Counted from the first letter of the stretch, positions 44,453-53,410 are shown. The stretch is DNA of 64,000 nt from Stigmatella ashevillena (GCF_028368975.1 NZ_JAQNDM010000002.1:7186425-7250424), one strand, 5' to 3'. The notes: generated from the sequence alone by a model not told the origin. A program made the numbers and translations.

Positions 44453-44488
44453 GACAAAAGAAAAGGCCCCGCTGTCACCAGGGGGCCC
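44453..44488 (-). terminator. Rho-independent terminator
   Basis: On the minus strand GGCCCC, a 10-11 nt loop, GGGGCC, then TTTTCTTTT form a stem followed by a U-rich tract, directly downstream of the lipoprotein gene ending at 44517. This is the clearest intrinsic terminator in the window. Confidence 0.75.
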
Positions 44489-44516
44489 TGACCGGAGGAA
44501 CAGCGGCTCCGGATGC

Positions 44517-44867
44517 TTACTTGACGGCGACGCCCACGGCGGACGAGCTGGTCACGCCGATGATGGTGCCGGCCAGCGCGAAGATGCCGTGGCGGGGCGT
44601 GGTGCCCGCGCCCTTCAGGTCCACCTTCGAGGCGCCCATGGCCTTGGCCTCGGCCACCAGGAGCTTGTTCACCACGGTGTCGAGGTCGCTCTGGACCAGG
44701 TCGACGATGTGGAAGATGGCCGTCAGGCCCAGGGCCTTGGCCTGGATCACCGCGATGGCCTCACCGCCGGTGGCGGAGAACTCAGTGCCCGAAACCACCG
44801 CGCTCTCAACGCTGGTGCACGCTACGAGGCTGCTCGCTGCAACGGCGGACAGAATGGCCTTCTTCAT
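44517..44867 (-). CDS. Small lipoprotein, 116 aa
   Basis: ATG 44867 is preceded by GGGAGAAAACGCA. A short signal peptide ends at SLVAC, so Cys16 or so is lipidated. The mature part has TGGEAIAVIQAKALGLTAIFHIVDLVQSD split into helices, VAEAKAMGASKVDL, and a Gly/Ser-rich hydrophobic C-terminus (GIFALAGTIIGVTSSSAVGVAV). That tail could insert in or lie on a membrane. It is flanked by its own candidate promoter and a strong terminator, so it appears monocistronic. Family not recognised. Confidence 0.7.
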   Translation of the reverse strand: MKKAILSAVAASSLVACTSVESAVVSGTEFSATGGEAIAVIQAKALGLTAIFHIVDLVQSDLDTVVNKLLVAEAKAMGASKVDLKGAGTTPRHGIFALAGTIIGVTSSSAVGVAVK

Positions 44868-44958
44868 TGCGTTTTCTCCCAAAATGGACGGCTTGAAGGA
44901 GTGACGGGGAGGCAATGAAGCGGTCCCCCTCTTGAGTGGTACCTCCAAGCGCGCGGCG

Positions 44959-44986
44959 TTCGTAGCAGAAGCTTGGTGTGTGTCAA
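44959..44986 (-). promoter_or_regulatory. Candidate sigma-70-type promoter for the 116-aa lipoprotein
   Basis: On the minus strand a perfect -35 (TTGACA, 44986-44981) is followed after 16 bp by TACGAA (44964-44959), a partial -10 match. It lies about 90 bp upstream of ATG 44867. The -10 is weak, so the assignment is tentative. Confidence 0.4.
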
Positions 44987-45083
44987 GCGCGGTTCAGGAG
45001 AAGGTCGGCTGGTACCCACGAGGCTGGGGGCCGCATTGCAAAGCAGGGGTCCCCTTGGTACCCACCGACCCTTGGCGCCCTCC

Positions 45084-46073
45084 ATGGAGACCGCTCTCGT
45101 CCGACCCATCGCACGGCCCTGGTTTCACCTCCTCCTGCTGGTGGTGACGTTGGCCTCGGCGTTTGTCTCATTTGCTTTTTTTCTTGGAGGACAAGGAGAA
45201 GAGCTGGGCTTGCCAGGGTGGGTGGGCGGCTCCCTGGGCTTTGCCCTGGCCTTGCTGTCCATTCTGGGGGCCCACGAGATGGGCCACTATGTGTTGGCCC
45301 GTTTTCACGGCGTGGACACGTCGTTGCCATACTTCATCCCCTTGCCCTTGTTGAGCATGGTGGGGACGCTCGGCGCCGTCATCGTCATCCGGGGGCGCAT
45401 TCCGCACCGCAATGCCCTGGTGGACATTGGGGCCGCGGGACCCTTGGCGGGGCTGGTGGTGGCCGTGCCCGTGCTGCTGTGGGGGTTGGCACACTCGCCC
45501 ATGGTGGACGCGCCCTTGCTGGAGCCGGGGCTCGTGGGCGAGGGCTCCTTGTGGGTGTTGTCGCAGCGGTTGTTCGGGTGGCTCATGCTGCAACTCACCC
45601 AGGCCTCGGCCCCGACAGGGCTGGAGTCCGAGGGCCTCTGGCAGGTGATCTTCGGGGACAGCTTGCTGATGCAGGGCCTGCGCTGGGTGGCGGTGGGGCC
45701 TCTGCCGGCGGGCAAGCAGCTCTACGAGCACCCCGTGGTGGTGGCGGGTTGGTTCGGTCTGCTCGTCACGATGCTGAACCTGATGCCCGTGGGGCAGCTG
45801 GATGGAGGGCACCTTTCGTTCGCGCTGTGGGGGCGGCATGCCCGTTGGGTGGGGCGGTGCGTGGCGCTGGTGCTGCTGCTGCTCACCGTGTTCGCCTCGG
45901 CCTCCTGGGGAGTGTGGTTGCTGGTGACGGTCAAGCTGGTGGGCTTTGGTCATCCGGAGGTGATAGAGCCCGGGGTTCCGCTGAGCCGGGGGCGCAAGTG
46001 GCTCTGCCTCCTGTGTTTCCTCGCATTGGTTGGCTGTGCCATGCCCATTCCCCTGCGTCAGGTGCTGTCATGA
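45084..46073 (+). CDS. M50-family site-2 intramembrane metalloprotease
   Basis: 329 aa from ATG 45084. The first TM is at about 10-32. The zinc motif GAHEMGHYVLARF lies in the next membrane segment (HExxH at ~63-67). The third-ligand region NLMPVGQLDGGH (~232-243) supplies the conserved NxxPxxxLDG Asp. About seven hydrophobic segments are present. Such proteases cut transmembrane anti-sigma factors or other membrane substrates. The stop overlaps the next gene by 4 bp (ATGA). It leads a cluster with a zinc-ribbon membrane protein and a RegB/RegA-like redox system, so a signalling role is an attractive inference. Confidence 0.88.
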   Translation: METALVRPIARPWFHLLLLVVTLASAFVSFAFFLGGQGEELGLPGWVGGSLGFALALLSILGAHEMGHYVLARFHGVDTSLPYFIPLPLLSMVGTLGAVIVIRGRIPHRNALVDIGAAGPLAGLVVAVPVLLWGLAHSPMVDAPLLEPGLVGEGSLWVLSQRLFGWLMLQLTQASAPTGLESEGLWQVIFGDSLLMQGLRWVAVGPLPAGKQLYEHPVVVAGWFGLLVTMLNLMPVGQLDGGHLSFALWGRHARWVGRCVALVLLLLTVFASASWGVWLLVTVKLVGFGHPEVIEPGVPLSRGRKWLCLLCFLALVGCAMPIPLRQVLS

Positions 46074-46804
46074 GGTTCCTCTGTGATGTGTGTGAGCGGC
46101 TCGCGCCCCCGGCCGCTTTCCGGGTGGAGCTGGGGGTCCTGGTGATGACCTGCGCGCGCTGCGGCAAGGAGAGCCGCGCGCGGCCCGAGGAGGCGCTCGT
46201 GGTGGCGGTTACCCAGGAGAGTGAGTCCGTGGCGTCCGTGCAGCAGCGGCTCACCCCGGTGCCGGCCTTGAAGGTGGTGACCCTGCGGCCCTCTGACGAG
46301 CAGGTGCGTGGGGCGGCGGCCATGGCACGCTCGGAGGATCCCTTCGCCGTGCCCCCGGGTTTTTGCCCCAAGTGCATCGCGGTGCGCCGGGCGGGTGCGG
46401 AGTCCTGCGCCGCCTGTGGGCTGGTCTACGCCAACTTCAGTCCCGAGGAGCAGCGTCCCTCGGAGGACTTGCAGGCCGCGTGGCTGTCCGTCCTGGGCCG
46501 CTGGGACGACCGCGATGCGCACGACCGGTTGCTGTCGCTGGCGGTGGGGCGCGGCGAACTGGCCATGGCGGGGCGCCTGTACCGCATCCGCCTGGCCCAG
46601 GCGCCCGAGGACCTGTATGCCCAGCGCGGACGGGACGAGGTGGTCCGGCTCGCCTCGGCCTCGCCGGTGGCGTTCGCGCCCACCTCCCCGGCCGGCTTGT
46701 CCTCGAGGACGCAGCTCGTGGTGGCGATCATCTTCTTTCTCTTTCTCCTGGTGTCGGCGCTGCTCATCTTCCGGCAGTTCCGGCTGACGTTCGGGAGGCC
46801 TTGA
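46070..46804 (+). CDS. Zinc-ribbon membrane protein
   Basis: 244 aa from ATG 46070, overlapping the protease stop. Two CxxC pairs occur at the N-terminus (FLCDVCERLAPP and TCARCGKESRA) and another pair further on (FCPKCIAV and SCAACGLVYANF), forming two zinc ribbons. A helical, TPR-like middle (WLSVLGRWDDRDAHDRLLSLAV; ELAMAGRLYRIRLAQAPED) precedes one C-terminal TM (VVAIIFFLFLLVSALLIF), so the ribbons face the cytoplasm if tail-anchored. The overlap with the protease and the one-base gap to the sensor kinase suggest a common operon and possibly a common complex. Confidence 0.75.
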   Translation: MRFLCDVCERLAPPAAFRVELGVLVMTCARCGKESRARPEEALVVAVTQESESVASVQQRLTPVPALKVVTLRPSDEQVRGAAAMARSEDPFAVPPGFCPKCIAVRRAGAESCAACGLVYANFSPEEQRPSEDLQAAWLSVLGRWDDRDAHDRLLSLAVGRGELAMAGRLYRIRLAQAPEDLYAQRGRDEVVRLASASPVAFAPTSPAGLSSRTQLVVAIIFFLFLLVSALLIFRQFRLTFGRP

Positions 46805-46805
46805 G

Positions 46806-48125
46806 GTGCGGGACGCGCACGCCATCAACCTGTCATGGTTGCTGCGCCTGCGGTGGGGTGCCGTGGTGGCGCAGGCGGCGCTCATCCTGGGCGCGCACTT
46901 CGTGCTGGAGATGCATCTGCCGCTGGTGCCGCTGTTCGCCACCATCGGCGTGGCGGTGCTGAGCAACGCGGCGCTGGGCGTGTGGAGCCGGAAGCCCCGA
47001 GCGGTCCACGGGTGGACGCTGTGGGGGGTGATGGCGCTGGACGTGGTGCTGCTCACCGTGCTGCTGGCCTTCAGCGGTGGGCCGTTCAATCCCTTCAGCA
47101 CGCTGTACCTGGTGCACATTGCGCTGGCGGCGGTGGTGCTGCGGGCCCGGTGGACGTGGACGCTGGTGGCCCTGGCCCTGGGGTGCTTCGGCGCGCTTTT
47201 CGTCCGCCACCTGTGGATGCCGGGGGAGGATGCGCACGCCGCGCACCACCACATGGATGCGGTGCGCATGCACCTGGAGGGCATGTGGGCGGCCTTCGGG
47301 CTGGCCGCGGCCGTCATCGTCTACTTCGTCCAGCGCGTCACCCGGGCGCTGGCCGAGCGCGAAGCTGAGCTGGATGCCTCCCGCGAGGTGACGGCCCGCA
47401 ACGAGAAGCTGGCCGCCCTGGCCACGCTGGCCGCCGGGGCCGCGCACGAGCTGTCCACGCCGCTGTCCACCATCGCCGTGGTGGCCCGGGAGCTGGAGCG
47501 CCGGGGGGAGCTGTCGCCCGCAAGCCGCGAGGATGCACAGCTCATTCGCCAGCAGGTGGCGCGCTGCCGGGACATCCTCGTCCAGATGGCCGCCGATGCC
47601 GGGGCGAGCCACGGCGAGGCCTTCGTTCCCCTGTCCCCCGCACTGTTGGTGGACGGGGCCTTGGAGGGGCTGAGAGGCCGCGAGCGGGTGCAGGTGGACG
47701 TGCAAGGCGCTCCGCCGGGCGAGGTGATGTCGGTGCCCGCACGGGCCCTCACCCACGCCATCCGGGGGGTGGTGAAGAACGCCCTCCAGGCCTCCTCCGA
47801 GAGCGCGCGTGTGGAGCTGGTGTTGACCCGGCAGGAGGCGGGTTGGCGGCTGCTCGTGAAGGACGAGGGCTCGGGGATGGCCGCGGAGGTGCTGTCCCGG
47901 GCGGGCGAGCCGTTCTTCACCACGAAGCCGCAGGGCGAGGGGATGGGGCTGGGCCTCTTCCTGGCCCGCGCCGTGCTGGATCAGCTCGGAGGGAGGTTGG
48001 AGGTCCGCTCGGTGCCGGGGAAGGGGACGCACGTGGAGCTGACGTGGCCGGCGCGGAGCCTGCGACAATTTGACCCGTTGTCCCCCGTGGCGCGGGGGGC
48101 GAGCCTCCTGGAGCCGGGCACCTGA
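46806..48125 (+). CDS. regB: RegB/PrrB-type redox sensor histidine kinase
   Basis: 439 aa from GTG 46806, one base after the upstream stop. The N-terminal half has about six TM helices, and residues 91-97 read GGPFNPF, matching the GGxxNPF quinone-site heptapeptide of RegB/PrrB. The H-box AAGAAHELSTPLSTIAVV puts the phospho-acceptor at His214. Cys254 in QQVARCRDIL is exactly 40 residues later, the spacing of His225 and redox-active Cys265 in Rhodobacter RegB. HATPase_c (NALQASS, DEGSGMAAEVL, FFTTKPQGEGMGLGL) completes it. It should phosphorylate the regulator encoded 13 bp downstream when quinone or thiol redox state falls. Confidence 0.88.
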   Translation: MRDAHAINLSWLLRLRWGAVVAQAALILGAHFVLEMHLPLVPLFATIGVAVLSNAALGVWSRKPRAVHGWTLWGVMALDVVLLTVLLAFSGGPFNPFSTLYLVHIALAAVVLRARWTWTLVALALGCFGALFVRHLWMPGEDAHAAHHHMDAVRMHLEGMWAAFGLAAAVIVYFVQRVTRALAEREAELDASREVTARNEKLAALATLAAGAAHELSTPLSTIAVVARELERRGELSPASREDAQLIRQQVARCRDILVQMAADAGASHGEAFVPLSPALLVDGALEGLRGRERVQVDVQGAPPGEVMSVPARALTHAIRGVVKNALQASSESARVELVLTRQEAGWRLLVKDEGSGMAAEVLSRAGEPFFTTKPQGEGMGLGLFLARAVLDQLGGRLEVRSVPGKGTHVELTWPARSLRQFDPLSPVARGASLLEPGT

Positions 48126-48138
48126 GCCTGGTCTCGCC

Positions 48139-48696
48139 ATGGCCCCTTCTCGCAACCCCGACGCCCCTTCGCTGCTGCTGGTGGACGACGACACGGTCTT
48201 TCGCGAGCGGCTGGCGCGTGCCTTCCGGGAGCGGGGCTTCGAGGTGGCGACCGCGGGTTCCGTGGAGGAAGGGCTCGCGGCGGCCCAGCACGAGTCCCCG
48301 GAGCTGGCGGTGGTGGACCTGAGGATGCCGGGGCGGGGCGGGCTGGAGCTGGTGCGCGAGCTGCGGGCGCTGGATGCCTCCACGCGCATCATCGTCCTCA
48401 CGGGCTACGGCAGCATCGCCACCGCCGTGGAGGCGGTGCGGCTGGGGGCGCTCAACTACATTCCGAAGCCCGCCGACGTGGATGATCTGCTGGCGGCGCT
48501 GGCCCGGGGCCTGGGAGCGCCCAGTCCTCCGGTGGCAGAGGATTTTCATGCGCCCTCTCTCGCCCGCGCCGAGTGGGAGCACATCCAGCGCGTGCTGGCC
48601 GACTGCGAGGGCAACATCTCGGAGGCGGCGCGGCGGCTGGGGCTCCACCGGCGCTCCCTCCAGCGCAAACTCCAGAAATATCCCCCCGCGCAGTGA
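48139..48696 (+). CDS. regA: RegA/PrrA/ActR-type response regulator
   Basis: 185 aa from ATG 48139. The receiver domain (about 10-125) carries the acidic pocket LVDDDTVF, phospho-acceptor Asp in VVDLRMPGRGG (~57), the switch Thr in VLTGYGS and Lys in IPKPADVDDLL. The C-terminal Fis-type HTH (about 145-180: CEGNISEAARRLGLHRRSLQRKLQK) is the hallmark of RegA/PrrA, with the conserved HRR-LQRKL recognition helix. It is the cognate partner of the upstream RegB-like kinase and probably controls genes for respiration and redox balance. Confidence 0.9.
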   Translation: MAPSRNPDAPSLLLVDDDTVFRERLARAFRERGFEVATAGSVEEGLAAAQHESPELAVVDLRMPGRGGLELVRELRALDASTRIIVLTGYGSIATAVEAVRLGALNYIPKPADVDDLLAALARGLGAPSPPVAEDFHAPSLARAEWEHIQRVLADCEGNISEAARRLGLHRRSLQRKLQKYPPAQ

Positions 48697-48827
48697 AGAG
48701 GGCCCTGGGGTGGCCCTGGGGCCCCTGGGCGCCTGGTGGCCACCCGGTCAAGCGGGGAGCCACCGAAAAGGAGATCGTCCGTGTTCCGGACCTGGGCACG
48801 GAGGGCTGTTATCCTCTCCGCTCCCGA

Positions 48828-50792
48828 ATGGCGCTCTCCCTCGTCCGCTCGTACAACGTCGATACCCTGCTCGGTCCAGGAGGTGCCCTTCAGGCGGCGC
48901 TGCCTGCCTATGAGCACCGTCCCGAGCAGCTCCAGATGGCGCGTGCCGTGGAGCGCGCCTTCTCCGAGCGCAGCTACTTGCTGGCCGAGGCGGGCACCGG
49001 CACCGGCAAGACGCTCGCCTACCTGGTTCCCGCGCTGCTCTCCGGGCGGCGCGTGGTGGTGTCCACGGCGACGAAAACCCTGCAGGAGCAGATCTTCTTC
49101 AAGGATCTGCCGCTCCTGAAGGAGCAGATGGGGCTGGAGTTCGAGGCCGCGTACCTTAAGGGCCGGGGCAACTACCTCTGCTTGCACCGGTTCAACAGCT
49201 TCTCGAAGGACCCCACGTTCGGCTCCCGTGAAGAGGCCCGTCAGTGGCCCCACATCCAGTCATGGGCTTCGCGCACCGAAACGGGGGACCGGGCCGAGCT
49301 CGAGCTGCCCGAGAACTTCAGCGCCTGGCCCCGGTTGTCCTCCACGGCGGAGACGTGCCTGGGCTCGCAGTGTCCGCTGTACGAGCAGTGCCATGTGACG
49401 CGCATGCGGCGGGAGGCGGAGCAGGCGGACCTGCTCGTGGTGAACCACCACCTCTTCGTCGCGGACCTCTCCCTGCGGGGCGCGGGGCGCCGGGGCGAGG
49501 GCGTGCTGCCGCTCTACGAGGCCGTCATCCTCGACGAGGCCCATGCGCTGGAGGACGCGGCGAGTGGGTACTTCGGTTGCGGTGTCTCCAACCACCGGCT
49601 GGAGGAGCTGGCGCGGGATGCAGTGGCGGCGCTGCCGGAGACGGACTCGCGCTTCACCACGCTGCGTGCCCTGGCGGCCCGGGTGAGGACGCACGCGGAG
49701 GTGCTCTTCACGCAGGCGCCCCGGGTGTTGGGGCTCGCGGGCAGCGAGGGCGGGGTGGCGCTGAAGCAGGACCGCATGGCGATGTTGGCGGGGCCGATGG
49801 AGCAGGTGCGCCAGGGGGTGGCGGCGCTGAGCGCGTTCTCCGCGAGCGCGCGTGAGCCAGAGCTGGCCGCGCTGACACGCCGGGGCGCCGAACTGGTCGA
49901 GGAGCTGAGCTTCCTAGAGAAGGTGGAGTCCTCGGACCACGTGTACTGGGCGGAGGCGCGTGGACGGGGCGTCTTCCTGCGCGCCAGCCCCATCGACGTG
50001 GCCCGGGAGCTGCGCGTGCGGCTCTATGATGCCGTGGACACGGTGGTGTTCACCTCGGCGACGCTGGCAGCGGGGGGACGGTTCGACTTCTTCGCCCGGC
50101 GGATGGGGCTGTACGACGACGAAGGGACGCCCGTGGCCGAGGTGCGCACGCTCGCGGTGCCCAGCCCCTTCGACTTCGAAACGCAATCCGCGCTCTACCT
50201 GCCCACGCACCTGCCGGATCCGGCGGCGCCCGGCTTCATCGAGGCCGCGGCGGAGGAGATTGTCCAACTGTGCGAGGTGTCCGGAGGCCGCGCCTTCGTG
50301 CTCTTCACCTCGCTGCGCAACATGGAGCGCGCGTACGAGCTGACCAAGGCGCGGCTGCCGTACCAGGTGCTCCGGCAGGGAGACCGGCCCAAGCAGCAGC
50401 TCCTGGAGGCCTTCCGCGAGCTGCCCAGCGTGCTCTTCGCCGCGCACAGCTTCTGGGAGGGCGTGGACGTGCCGGGAGAGGCGCTGAGCCTGCTCATCAT
50501 CGACCGGCTGCCCTTCGCCTCTCCGGGGGACCCGCTGGTGGCGGCGCGCATCCGCCAGATTGAATCGCGGGGGGAAGGAGCCTTCGAGCAATACCAGCTT
50601 CCGCAGGCGACGCTGGCGCTTCGCCAGGGCTTCGGGCGGCTCATCCGGACGCAGAGCGACCGGGGCGCGGTGGCGCTGTTGGATCGCCGCATCGTGACGA
50701 AGCCGTATGGCCGGGCGTTCCTGGAGAGCCTGCCCTCGGCGCACCGGGTGAGGGACTTGGAGGGGCTGCGAGACTGGTTCTCCGAAGGGTAG
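48828..50792 (+). CDS. DinG/XPD-family Fe-S ATP-dependent DNA helicase
   Basis: 654 aa from ATG 48828; upstream in-frame sequence overlaps the regulator and is rejected. Motif I is EAGTGTGKTLAYL (~52-64). Motif Ia and Fe-S region follow, with Cys in GNYLCLHR (~117) and CLGSQCPLYEQC (~176-187), giving four Cys for a 4Fe-4S cluster. Motif II is DEAHAL (~234). Motifs III-VI include TSATLAAGG, SFWEGVDVPGE and the final QGFGRLIRTQSDRG. It should unwind DNA or RNA-DNA hybrids 5' to 3' in repair or replication-restart. Confidence 0.92.
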   Translation: MALSLVRSYNVDTLLGPGGALQAALPAYEHRPEQLQMARAVERAFSERSYLLAEAGTGTGKTLAYLVPALLSGRRVVVSTATKTLQEQIFFKDLPLLKEQMGLEFEAAYLKGRGNYLCLHRFNSFSKDPTFGSREEARQWPHIQSWASRTETGDRAELELPENFSAWPRLSSTAETCLGSQCPLYEQCHVTRMRREAEQADLLVVNHHLFVADLSLRGAGRRGEGVLPLYEAVILDEAHALEDAASGYFGCGVSNHRLEELARDAVAALPETDSRFTTLRALAARVRTHAEVLFTQAPRVLGLAGSEGGVALKQDRMAMLAGPMEQVRQGVAALSAFSASAREPELAALTRRGAELVEELSFLEKVESSDHVYWAEARGRGVFLRASPIDVARELRVRLYDAVDTVVFTSATLAAGGRFDFFARRMGLYDDEGTPVAEVRTLAVPSPFDFETQSALYLPTHLPDPAAPGFIEAAAEEIVQLCEVSGGRAFVLFTSLRNMERAYELTKARLPYQVLRQGDRPKQQLLEAFRELPSVLFAAHSFWEGVDVPGEALSLLIIDRLPFASPGDPLVAARIRQIESRGEGAFEQYQLPQATLALRQGFGRLIRTQSDRGAVALLDRRIVTKPYGRAFLESLPSAHRVRDLEGLRDWFSEG

Positions 50793-50802
50793 AGTTGGGG
50801 GC

Positions 50803-52782
50803 ATGCTCTTCCCCTTCGCCGTGACGGCGTGGTTGGCCACCGCGCCATCCCCGGACTTTCTCGAAGTGAGGCAGGTGGGCTCGGACCATCAGGTGCTGGC
50901 CACGGGCGGACTGGTGTACCGCTGGACGGGACGCGGGGCGGTGAGGCTGGAGGCGGAGCTGGGAACGCCCATGGCGGCCCTGCACACGTGCGAGGCGCGG
51001 CGCAGCGTGGCCGTGGGCCCCGGCGGGCGCGTGCGCATGTCTTTGCCGGGCGGTCTGGGGTGGCGGCCCGTTCCATTAGAGGGCGCCAAGGACCTGTGGG
51101 CCGTGGACTCGGCGAGCTGCGCCCAGGTGCTGGCGGTGGGGGAGGAGGGGGCCTTGTGGGAAGGCTCGTTGGAGGAGGCCGAACCCCGGTTCCGGCGGCT
51201 GCCTTCGCCCACCCAGTTGCCGCTTTATGGTGTCGCGGTGGAGCAGGCCCAGGCGGTGGCGGTGGGGGCCGGCGGTACGGTGCTCATCCGGCGCGGCGCG
51301 GAGGCCTCCTTTGAGAAGATGGCCTCGGGCACCGAAGCCCCCTTGTTGGCGGTGGCGTGGGTGGACGGGGAGCGCTTCGTGGTGGCGGGCGCGGGAGGGT
51401 TGTGGTTGGGACAGGGCACTTCGCTGCGGCAGGTGCTGGCGGATGAGCAGGATGTCTTCACGCGGGTGGTGTTCTCGGACCGCAACACGGGCGTGGCGCT
51501 GGGGCAGGACCGCCTCTTCACCACCCCGGATGGTGGGCAGACGTGGCGGCCAATGGGGGTCGCGGGCGCGCTGGGCGTGGTGCCGCTGTCCGGCCCGCGG
51601 TTTCTCGTGGTGGGGCGCGAGGGGCTGTGGCGCTACATCGAGGTGACGCCTCCCGAGCCCTCGGGCGCTCCCGTGGGTGAACCGAAGCGCGCGGTGTCAG
51701 AAGCGCCTCCGAAGCCTGCCTCTGCGAAACCCGCGCCCCCGCCTCCGTCCGAGGTAAAGGACGCGCCGCCCCCCGCTGCTCAGAAGGGAGTGCCGCCTCC
51801 CGTGGAGGCTCGCTGCCGACTGAAGCTCGAGAAGCAGTACATGCGAGAGGGGTTCGTGGACCTCAAGACGGCCGTCGGCGGCACCTTCGTGGCGAGTGGA
51901 GATGGCACGGTGCGCCGCGTGGAGGGCAATGAGCTGAAGGTCGCGCACCGCACCGGTGAGCCGATGCTCGGCGTGGCGGTCTCCCAGGAAGGCGCGCTCG
52001 TCACCGTCACGGGTTGGGGCGTGCTGGCGCGCTCGGAGAACGGGGGCCGCTCTTTCCGCACCGTCCGGGCCCCGAGCAACACGGTCTTCTTCGCCGCGGG
52101 CTATGCGGGTGACGCGCTGCTCGTCTTCGATGCGCAGGGGCAGGGTTGGCGGAGTGGCGAGGGCGAGACCTTCCAGCCGGTGAGCCTGCCGCGGCAGGTG
52201 ACGTACTACGGCCTCTCCTTCGTGGACGCGCAGAGGGGCTATGCCTCGGGAGAGTGCGGCACGCTGCTGGAGACGTCGGACGGGGGACGCTCCTGGAAGG
52301 TGCTGGGCACGCCGATGAAGAAGGACATCTCCGGCGTGCTGGCCTTCGGTGACAACGTCTATCTCAGCGGCAGCGAAGGGGTGTTCCGCAGCGATGACCG
52401 GGGCGGCACGTTCAAGCAGGTCCTGGACGCGGAGCAGGGCTGTATCCGGTTGGCGCGCCGGGGGCCCGAGGTGGTCGTGGCCTGCCACCGGGGCCTGCAC
52501 TACGCACCGGAGGGAGAGACCTTCTCCCAGGTCCCGGTGCCCCATCAATCTGCCCTGCTGGCGGCGGCGTTCCTTCCCTCGGGCGAGCTGGGGGCGGTGG
52601 GGGCTCACGAACTCTTCATCCGTGCCCAGCCCACGGGCGGCGCCATCGTCAATCGCTCGCCCGCCGTGGAGCGCTGGCTCAAGCTCTCCGAGCGGTGGCA
52701 ACTGGAGCTGCGCCGCGAGGCTCCCAAGTCTCCGCCCAAGGTGGTGACCGTGCAGGCTCCGGCCAAGGTGCCAGGGAACTGA
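50803..52782 (+). CDS. YCF48/HCF136-like repeat (beta-propeller) protein
   Basis: 659 aa from ATG 50803, 10 bp after the helicase stop. A weak signal peptide or N-terminal hydrophobic segment (1-15) precedes blades with the YCF48/BNR pattern: AVGAGGTVLIRRGAEASFEKM, FSDRNTGVALGQDRLFTTPDGGQTWRPM (split), and FVDAQRGYASGECGTLLETSDGG-W. Two propeller halves (about 15-275 and 340-640) are joined by a Pro/Ala/Lys-rich linker (PPKPASAKPAPPPP). Proteins of this type assemble or bind partners outside the cytoplasm. Function here unknown. Confidence 0.7.
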   Translation: MLFPFAVTAWLATAPSPDFLEVRQVGSDHQVLATGGLVYRWTGRGAVRLEAELGTPMAALHTCEARRSVAVGPGGRVRMSLPGGLGWRPVPLEGAKDLWAVDSASCAQVLAVGEEGALWEGSLEEAEPRFRRLPSPTQLPLYGVAVEQAQAVAVGAGGTVLIRRGAEASFEKMASGTEAPLLAVAWVDGERFVVAGAGGLWLGQGTSLRQVLADEQDVFTRVVFSDRNTGVALGQDRLFTTPDGGQTWRPMGVAGALGVVPLSGPRFLVVGREGLWRYIEVTPPEPSGAPVGEPKRAVSEAPPKPASAKPAPPPPSEVKDAPPPAAQKGVPPPVEARCRLKLEKQYMREGFVDLKTAVGGTFVASGDGTVRRVEGNELKVAHRTGEPMLGVAVSQEGALVTVTGWGVLARSENGGRSFRTVRAPSNTVFFAAGYAGDALLVFDAQGQGWRSGEGETFQPVSLPRQVTYYGLSFVDAQRGYASGECGTLLETSDGGRSWKVLGTPMKKDISGVLAFGDNVYLSGSEGVFRSDDRGGTFKQVLDAEQGCIRLARRGPEVVVACHRGLHYAPEGETFSQVPVPHQSALLAAAFLPSGELGAVGAHELFIRAQPTGGAIVNRSPAVERWLKLSERWQLELRREAPKSPPKVVTVQAPAKVPGN

Positions 52783-52783
52783 A

Positions 52784-53404
52784 ATGGACAGCGCCCTGGT
52801 CATACTCATCGTCGTCGCCATTGCCCTGGCCGTCATCGTTCTCGGCCCCCTGCGGCAGGGCCAACAGCGGGAGGAGCGCTGGGGCGCCCTGGCCGAGGCC
52901 CTGGGGTTGCAACTCCAGAGCGGCGGGCTTCAGGGAGAGCTCCAGGGCCTTTCGGTCCGGATGGGCATGGAGATGCACACCGTGGGAGGGGAAGGCCTCA
53001 TTCAGTTCTGCGTGGTGCGAGCGAAGGCGCCAGGCCCGCTTCCCCGGGGGTTCGTCGCCGCGCCGCGCCGCTGGACGTCGGGGTTGAGCCGGAGGCTCGC
53101 CGACAATCTCTTCGCGTCGGGAGATCCCGCGCTCGATGAGATGTACCTCTTCCAGAGCGATGAGCAGGACAAGGGCCAGGCGTTCGTCGAGGACGCCCAG
53201 GTGCAGCAGGCCCTGCGCGGCGTCCTGGGCTCCGGTCAGGTGGCCTTCGTGGAGAAGGGCTGGGTGGGCATCGCGTCGGTGGGCCTCATCACGGAGACAG
53301 AGGAGGCTCGGCGCAAGTTCGAGGCCGTGGTTCGCTCGGCGCAAAGCCTCGCGGACTCCCAGGAGAGACGCTCCCTCGCTCAGCCTCGCGCCACGGAGGA
53401 GTAA
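52784..53404 (+). CDS. Membrane-anchored hypothetical protein, 206 aa
   Basis: ATG 52784 begins one base after the upstream stop. A single N-terminal TM (SALVILIVVAIALAVIVL) is followed by a soluble alpha/beta domain with EERWGALAEALGLQLQSGGL, VRMGMEMHTVGGEG, a VVRAKAPG-PLPRGF strand region and KGWVGIASVGLITETEEARRKFEAVV. This helix-strand organisation recurs in conserved myxobacterial membrane proteins of unknown function. It is probably co-transcribed with the propeller protein upstream. The stop is 6 bp from the convergent gene. Confidence 0.65.
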   Translation: MDSALVILIVVAIALAVIVLGPLRQGQQREERWGALAEALGLQLQSGGLQGELQGLSVRMGMEMHTVGGEGLIQFCVVRAKAPGPLPRGFVAAPRRWTSGLSRRLADNLFASGDPALDEMYLFQSDEQDKGQAFVEDAQVQQALRGVLGSGQVAFVEKGWVGIASVGLITETEEARRKFEAVVRSAQSLADSQERRSLAQPRATEE

Positions 53405-53410
53405 GCCCCC

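Noticed and set aside
44978-46069. Upstream extension of the zinc-ribbon gene frame through the M50 protease
   Set aside because: The extension overlaps the whole protease gene in another frame and has no domain; the ATG at 46070 overlaps the protease stop in the usual coupled arrangement.
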